A program made the position numbers and the translations under genes. The notes under the pieces are model-generated. The model was not told the origin of the DNA. It did not search any database and saw only the letters and a program-made list of their open reading frames with translations. A stretch of 64,000 bases of DNA, taken from assembly GCF_014839805.1 (NCBI RefSeq), contig NC_051132.1, positions 2,108,001 to 2,172,000 of the forward strand. Reading direction: 5' to 3'. Source of the stretch: Manduca sexta. Lineage: Eukaryota; Arthropoda; Insecta; Lepidoptera; Sphingidae. Within the stretch, counting starts at the first letter, position 1, and each line of letters opens with the position of its first letter. This document shows, one piece after another, positions 58,080 to 64,000 of this stretch.

Positions 58080-59488
58080 ATTATTAATTATTATTGTAGC
58101 TTGTAGGGGTTTTGAATCGAAAGGTTCTGTATTTGACTCTTTGGCGTGCTGACGCATGGATTTGTCTGCCAGAAATTGATCAGGTTTAGTTTCTTTAGAG
58201 GAAATCAGCAACAGCCTGGCATTCAATCGTAATAGCTGACAAACACCTTACACTAAATAAATTTGAAACAATGTGTTGCGCAGATCCGACAATATAACGA
58301 GATAGAGTCAGATGAGAAAAGATATCGCCCACCATCAAATGAAGTTGCCGTTCGAAGCTAAAAGCTTTTGAAAATGATTGAAATTAAATTCAATCATTTA
58401 TTTTGAATCTAACTGATTACTTAGATTCAGTAAGTTTTTACTCTACCATCAGTTCCGGAAGCCCTTACCACCAGAAAAGAACGCAAAAGAAACTAGTGAT
58501 GCTTTTATCAAAATCAGTTTAAAGTTGTAAAGTAGAGAGCAAAATTGTTGATCAATTAAGTAGTAACGATTTATGGAGGATAACTATTTGCTGATTTATA
58601 TACTTAAAAAGAACTCTTACAGCTTATCATAATATATAATATTAAATGATAATACTTATATAACTGCCTTACTCATGTTAGAATATTCCAATCAGATATA
58701 AAGAAACCAATTGATATCTAATCAGATTTTTTTGCGAAGTTGACTGTGTAACCTTGTCCCATTTCAGAGATCACAAGTTACATAAATCGTAAAGCCAGTA
58801 TATCGTTTCTGACAATATGACCTCTGGGGGTCCACGGGACACTTGATGGGGGTCTACGTTGGCGTGACCAAAAAATAGGGGTTTACAATTCGTAAGCGAA
58901 GGTCCAAGAAAATTTATCTGGTTATGATAGTAGAACCAAAATATTGGACTGACTGCACCTATCAATTTAGGCGGAAAATATTGATAGAGGTAGTAAGGTA
59001 CGGTGACCCTAACATAACTGTTCATTCGTCTCCCGCGATGTGGTGGATAAAGCACTATCTTCACGGAATTAAAAATATAATTTCCACCGGAACCAGCAAA
59101 ATTTTGAAAGTTGTCTATGACGAAAAAAGTTCGGGAATCTGGTCTACAGCATCAATGGCCCGGCTCAACTTTTACCATTTGCATAGGAAACAAATATAAA
59201 ATCCCAACTTGCTTTATTTTGTGTAGTGAAATTTCGGAAGATCTCCACCCCAATTACTAATATTGTTCCTTTCTTTAAATTGCGACCACGATGTTTCTGG
59301 TTTCGTAAGTGTTTGATGCAGATAATTTATCATCAAATAATCTTGATCGTATCAAAGCCTCAATAAAAATTAATATTTCAGAGACTATCTATAAAATATT
59401 AAAAGTATACGGATGGATTAAAACTGTGAATTATCTTAAGAATAAGTAATCTTAAGATAAGAAGCGGTTAAGGAGATTATTTGATTCT
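58080..59488. other. No gene recognised
   Basis: Overlapping open frames on both strands at 58771-59199 have no recognisable domain. No repeat boundaries were found. Confidence 0.35.
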
Positions 59489-59491
59489 GTT

Positions 59492-59795
59492 GGTTTTTGG
59501 TGGGAGGTCTCTCATATGTGAGAGTCCGTCTGGGTAGCTACCACCGCAATGTCTATCTCTGCCGCCAAGCAGCAGGATATAGTCACTGTTGTGTTCCGGT
59601 TTGCAGAACGTTGTAGCTAGTGTTACTACTGGACATAATATGACTTAAAATCTCATGTCTCAGGATGGCGAGTACACAGGAATACCAAACAATGCTTTGT
59701 ATTTTATTGAATAGTGTTCACATTCTTCATGGTCGTATTGTTTACCATTAGGTGAATGACAAGCTCGTCTCATCATTCAAAGCAATCAAAAAAAG
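59492..59795 (-). repeat. Family C copy, minus orientation
   Basis: TTGGTGGGAGGTCTCTCATA, GGTAGCTACCACCGCAATGT, GTGTTCCGGTTTGCAGAACG and CTCGTCTCATCATTCAAAGC. Forms an inverted pair with 60236-60535 about 440 bp away. Confidence 0.8.
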
Positions 59796-60235
59796 CTATG
59801 TATGTCATGCCTGTAGGGGTAGGTAGGGCGAAAATGCACCCACTCTTTGTTATGTGCATCTCATGTGCCGGGGCAAGTTTATCGCCGTAATGTTTATCTG
59901 GTAGAAATTCTAATTTCAGGCAAATTAAGTCCGGTTATTCGAATAAAAATCACAATATATTTTGATTTATATTTAAGACTAGATTAAATTATTGATTAAT
60001 TACGTATTTAGTAAAGATAATTATTATTATCATCACATCTGGGAACAAGGATTATTAAGGTCAGATTACTCCACACACGCTGTTGTCAGCTGTAGAGTTG
60101 CAATCATTATAGCATCAATTTTTGTAAATTTAGAATTAGCATAGTAGAAACTAAGTATGGTTTTTAATTCTTTCCCAACCGAATTTTCGCTAAGGCAGCC
60201 AATTAATCGGGTACATTGGATTTGGACCAATTCCT

Positions 60236-60535
60236 ACATTTTTTTTATCGCTTTGGCTGCCGAGACGAGCTTGCCGTTCGCCTGGTGGTAAGTGATACAA
60301 GCGCCCACAAACAGTAAAAACACCTTGAATTACGAAGTATTGTTTGGTATTCCACTGCGCTCGCCATGCTAAGACATGAGATGTTAAGTCTTATTATGTA
60401 CAGTAAATACACTGGCTACAATGTCCTTCAAACCGGAACACAACAGTGACTAAACCCTGCTGCTTGGCGGCAGAAATAGATGTTGCGGTGTTACCCACCC
60501 AGACGGACTCTCACATATGAGAGACCTACCACCAG
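60236..60535 (+). repeat. Family C copy, plus orientation
   Basis: TTTTTTATCGCTTTGGCTGC, GACGAGCTTGCCGTTCGCC, ACTGGCTACAATGTCCTTC and GAGAGACCTACCACCAGG. A nearly full-length reference copy. Confidence 0.8.
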
Positions 60536-60539
60536 GAAA

Positions 60540-61175
60540 AATAATACATAATTATTTTTATTAGATTATCAAAGAGATAAAATCCTACTCCAAACCATCA
60601 ATCATACTTTATCTGTACTTACCTCCAAGCTTCTATAGCAACATTAAAATTCATTGCAAGACTAGATTACAAGTATAGTTATATGTATAGTACAGTATCA
60701 TATAGTACATTATTATAATATCAGGAATATTGTGAGTGGACACGTGATCTCGCTAGAACAGCAACCGATGCAATTTAGAAAACTTGTTAATTTGGTTTGC
60801 AAATGGAGATATGCCATCATTCTCAACTTGTGAGCTTCAACCGTATTGTTCAAGAAATGTGTATAAATCTGATTTGTTGATTTTATAATGACTATAATTT
60901 TATTAACCGGTTCTATAAACAGTGGTTAAAAAATTCGGGTTAGATAGACAAGATTCGCCCTAGCTGTTTGGGCGGGGATGTAAAAGAATTTAGGATATGT
61001 TATATATATTTGGAGAGGCAAATCTATGCCGTTGACACTTAAGTCTACACCAGTTATACACAACCTGCTCGCCAGGTGGCGCGCCGAGCTTTTGCAAGTA
61101 GTCAACCTGTCTTCAAAAATTTCACTTATACTAAAAAATATTTTTGCCAAGATCATTTGAGCTGCATGCTAATAT
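60540..61175. other. No gene recognised
   Basis: AT-rich; nothing with defined boundaries. Confidence 0.35.
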
Positions 61176-61177
61176 AA

Positions 61178-61470
61178 CAATAATATCAGTTCTGTATTAT
61201 ATACTCTCCCATTCCTGGGCAGTGGGTACAAGCCTCTTGTAAGTAGTTATAATGCAAACACGGAACGACATCGCTCTGTAGGCCCAAGTTCGAATGCCGG
61301 AACGAACAAAATTATATTTGGTTTCTTCGTTTAGTATCAGTACCGAGTCTGGAAGTCGGGCCCCATGTGGCAATAAGCTAGCTCTCTGACACATAATGAG
61401 ATAGAACGCACTTGTCGAAAAGTGCGTGTCCTTTTTGCACCTATACCTACCCTTTCGGGGTTTAACGCGT
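61178..61470 (+). mobile_element. Metulj-like tail fragment followed by an old SINE-A copy
   Basis: Left: ATCAGTTCTGTATTATATAC and TCCCATTCCTGGGCAGTGGG. From about 61245: AAGTTCGAATGCC (B-box-like), TAGTATCAGTACCGAGTCTG, GACACATAATGAGATAGAAC, GTCGAAAAGTGCGTGTCC and CCTACCCTTTCGGGG. Confidence 0.65.
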
Positions 61471-61564
61471 GGTGAATGTTTGTTTATATTGGCATATATA
61501 CAATCCTGGTGCTTAAGTGACCCATGGGTATTTGTATGAGAACGAAAATTCCTGATGCTTAGTT

Positions 61565-61640
61565 CATTTGTCTTGGCGGTGTCAAACCCGCGGCCTTTCA
61601 GTTCCCAACCGGCTTATACCACTGCGTCACCGAGGATTCT
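61565..61640 (-). repeat. SINE-A-type head fragment, minus orientation
   Basis: GTGTCAAACCCGCGGCC (reversed B box) and ACCACTGCGTCACCGAGG (reversed A-box region). Confidence 0.5.
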
Positions 61641-61644
61641 GATA

Positions 61645-62570
61645 ATAATTAACTTAATACGAATAAGATACGTCCGTAAAATGATAACAAAAACGATTAA
61701 TATATTATAATTTTATCGTATTTTTTTATCTTATTATTTAATTGCCTATCGTTTTTTACTTACAATCTTTTAATGAAGATTAATATGTTTACGATGATAT
61801 TGATATTTGTTTATTAATTATTAAATATTTTTGCAATTTTTGGCACTTTAATTGAAGGGCAGCTTTGATAGCCGTAAAACTACGAGTACAAAAATCTATT
61901 TACATAAAGGATTTGTCTGTAGACGGAAAAGGATCCCAATACCTCAATATATTGTATTAACTTCTGCCCTCACTTACGCTTGGCGAAAGTGTTCATGGAA
62001 TATAGTGAAGCCTTCATTCTATAGATAGCATTTAGGGATATAGTAGCTTTTTTTTTCGTAAAATATAATTGAAATCGATGCAGTTGTTACAAAAATTGGA
62101 GCGTTCTAACATACAAAAACATATTCAGCGTATACCTTACATAATATATTATAATTATTTAGAAAATGAGGATCTTTTCGCATCCCTTAAAATCTTCCAT
62201 ATAGCTCTTAAAAATATTATTTAAAATTCATCACAATTTGTTTAGCGCTTAATTTGGCAATAAACATAGTATCTCAGACGGCACAGTTACGGGTCCGCTT
62301 TACAAGTTTTCAATATATGTATAAGTGCTTCGACATTGTTTATTCCAATTACTTAGAGATGCACCAAAATGAACATTTGTTTACCATTCGACCGTTATTC
62401 TGCTATAAGTCGCCTTTGGCGCACCGAAATGGTATACAAATAAAGTTTGCACCATCAGAGTGCCTAGAGCGAATCTGTTTATCAATGTGATCCCTTTATT
62501 AATTCTTTGTATGGAAAACACACAGCGCCATCTGTCGTCAATAATTTGAAGCTGTCTTCATCTATATCTA
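61645..62570. other. No gene recognised
   Basis: AT-rich spacer. A 78-codon frame at 62254-62490 has no recognisable domain. Confidence 0.35.
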
Positions 62571-62574
62571 TCTA

Positions 62575-62693
62575 TCTATACTTATAATAAATCTGTAGAG
62601 AGGTCAATTCTGTACATGAAATATATTTCCAAAATAACTATCAGGGGGTGATTAGGGATCGATACTGATGCCAAAAATGCAATTAGTAAAATT

Positions 62694-62726
<33 letters not shown>

Positions 62727-63408
62727 ATAACCGTTATAGAAACAAAAACTACTCGACGGATTTTAACGAAACTTGGTACAATTATTTGTCATACTCCTGT
62801 GCTGGTTATAGTATACTTTTCATCACGCTACAATTAATAGGAGCAGAGCAGTGAAGGGAAATGTTGGGAAAACGGGCGCAGTTACTCCATTTGTTAATCT
62901 TCCGTCGCGTGTGCAACCTTAATGGTTACAGCTACGCAGAAATCATGTATGACGGAAATGTTCTCCTTAAAATTATGTAAAATATATCCCACGACAGCAT
63001 ATGTCTATCTTTTATGGTTGACTCACAATAACACGTGTAACTCCCGATAGCTTAGCAGTTCGAAGCATTCTTATTATATTTGTCTACTCTTACGTTTATA
63101 ACACTCTCAGTCATCCCAAATTAAAAAAGTTAACATTATTAAATATTTTCATAAAAAAGAATCATAGAAATCGGTATAGAAACACCAAAGTTATACATGA
63201 AATACACTAATAATAAGCCATTACGTGTGAATACTGAATCATGCTATAAGATTCCTTCGATTTCACCAGGATCCCATCATCAGACCCTGACCGGACAATC
63301 GGACCACCTGCATACCACCATACATTAAAAAACACCCCGACAAAGTGAGCACCCCCTCCATTTTTGAAGTCCGAAATCCACGCGGGCGAAGCTGCGAGCG
63401 GAAGCTAG
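62575..63408 (+). mobile_element. Helitron-like element, about 834 bp, with TCTG microsatellite
   Basis: Starts TCTATACTTATAATAAATCT after an A and ends GGAAGCTAG before a T, with a GC-rich subterminal CGCGGGCGAAGCTGCGAGCG. Carries (GTCT)n at 62696-62727 and ACTACTCGACGGATTTTAAC, typical of lepidopteran Helitron-like families. The third quarter looks unrelated and may be a nested insertion. Confidence 0.7.
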
Positions 63409-63489
63409 TACTCGTAATAAATGTACAAAAGCCAGAGTGAAGGTATAGGCGAGATGACAAAAACTCCTTAAATAAATATAAAAAAAAAA

Positions 63490-63549
63490 CTGACTGACTC
63501 GGTGACGTAGTAATTTTGTGTAAACGGTACGTCACCACTCTGAGATCCT
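63490..63549 (+). repeat. SINE-A head fragment, 5' truncated copy
   Basis: GACTCGGTGACGTAGTAATT followed by ACTCTGAGATCC, then a long T tract. Confidence 0.55.
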
Positions 63550-63554
63550 TTTTT

Positions 63555-64000
63555 TTTTATTTTTTTTTTCGCGGGGAAATCACTTTAAGATCCCGCATTA
63601 GTCCAAGGAACCAAGGCGGGTATGTCGGGGTTGCCAGCACGCTATGCACGTCGGCGTACCAACTAAAACCCCGCGGTATCCTTCATCGACGTATTAGAGG
63701 CGGCCCCGGGGTACCATAAGGCATTACCTCAGATCTCTACCGGAACAACCTCTGCGGTGTACTGCGCAAACAGTCCGTCGGTACATTGAACCCGGCTAGT
63801 GTTTACAACAGCGGCGAGGATTAGCGCACTAATTCATCCCATTTCGGGACCGACTTACAGGCTCGAATGTATGTCCAATGCCCTGATGGGATCCCCATTA
63901 GTCGCCTTGTACGACAGGCAGGGATTAACCGTGGCGATATTCTTTCGGGCCCTTGTCCACTGGGCTGTGGCGCCGGGTCAGATGTCATCACCTCGGCGCC
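63555..64000 (+). mobile_element. GC-rich non-LTR-retrotransposon-like fragment, runs off the window
   Basis: GC-rich block unlike its surroundings, behind a T tract: CGCGGGGAAATCACTTTAAG, GATCCCGCATTAGTCCAAGG, GTCGCCTTGTACGACAGGCA and CCGTGGCGATATTCTTTCG. Such segments are familiar from LINE untranslated regions in Lepidoptera, but no ORF1 or reverse transcriptase frame is inside the window. Confidence 0.45.

Noticed and set aside
58771..59199. Overlapping frames of 97 and 91 residues as a gene
   Set aside because: They lie on opposite strands, with no recognisable domain, no splice partners and no poly(A) signal in a sensible place.

Overview
The window is a piece of an insect nuclear genome, almost certainly a moth or butterfly (Lepidoptera). 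The evidence is AT-rich DNA, short-exon genes with GT-AG introns, and dense short repeats typical of Lepidoptera: tRNA-derived SINEs (one resembling the Metulj type), Helitron-like elements ending in CTAG|T, and many TIR elements. There are no operons, ribosome binding sites or CRISPR arrays.

Four coding genes were found. (1) 2519-2884 (+): a 121-residue lysine-rich intronless protein of uncertain identity. (2) 6924-15251 (-): ten coding exons that join in frame into a 685-residue four-zinc-finger RNA-associated protein, matching 'zinc finger protein on ecdysone puffs' (Pep). (3) 17143-28348 (+): fifteen coding exons giving a 1224-residue EDRF1 orthologue. It is head-to-head with Pep across a 1.9 kb shared upstream region. 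(4) 31506-51869 (-): ten coding exons giving a 494-residue MFS sugar transporter of the insect Tret1 (facilitated trehalose transporter) type, convergent with EDRF1, with a 13 kb first intron full of repeats. Exon junctions and phases were checked by hand for all three spliced genes, and each total length is a multiple of three. The genes do not form one pathway: nuclear RNA handling, a TPR-type factor and sugar uptake are simply neighbours.

Layout: 1-2518 AT-rich with no gene; 2519-2920 small gene; 2920-6780 no gene; 6.9-15.3 kb Pep; 15.3-17.1 kb shared upstream region; 17.1-28.6 kb EDRF1; 28.6-31.0 kb spacer; 31.0-51.9 kb transporter; 51.9-64.0 kb repeat-dominated DNA without a recognised gene.

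The most striking feature is in EDRF1. The last 85 bp of coding exon 10, its 5' splice site and the start of the following intron are repeated as a 136-bp unit, giving 16 copies of the exon segment in all. The copies look identical and form a 2.2 kb minisatellite made of exon ends and splice signals inside the intron. The normal junction to exon 11 is still in frame. Other notable items: a G-rich, G-quadruplex-capable insert inside EDRF1 exon 12; a stop codon that overlaps a splice donor in the transporter, giving two possible C-termini; a 1277-bp hAT element with a perfect 8-bp target duplication; a SINE split by a Tc1/mariner-type element that is itself full of Helitron-like pieces; two further TIR elements with TTAA and TTA target duplications; and a 26-bp perfect hairpin.
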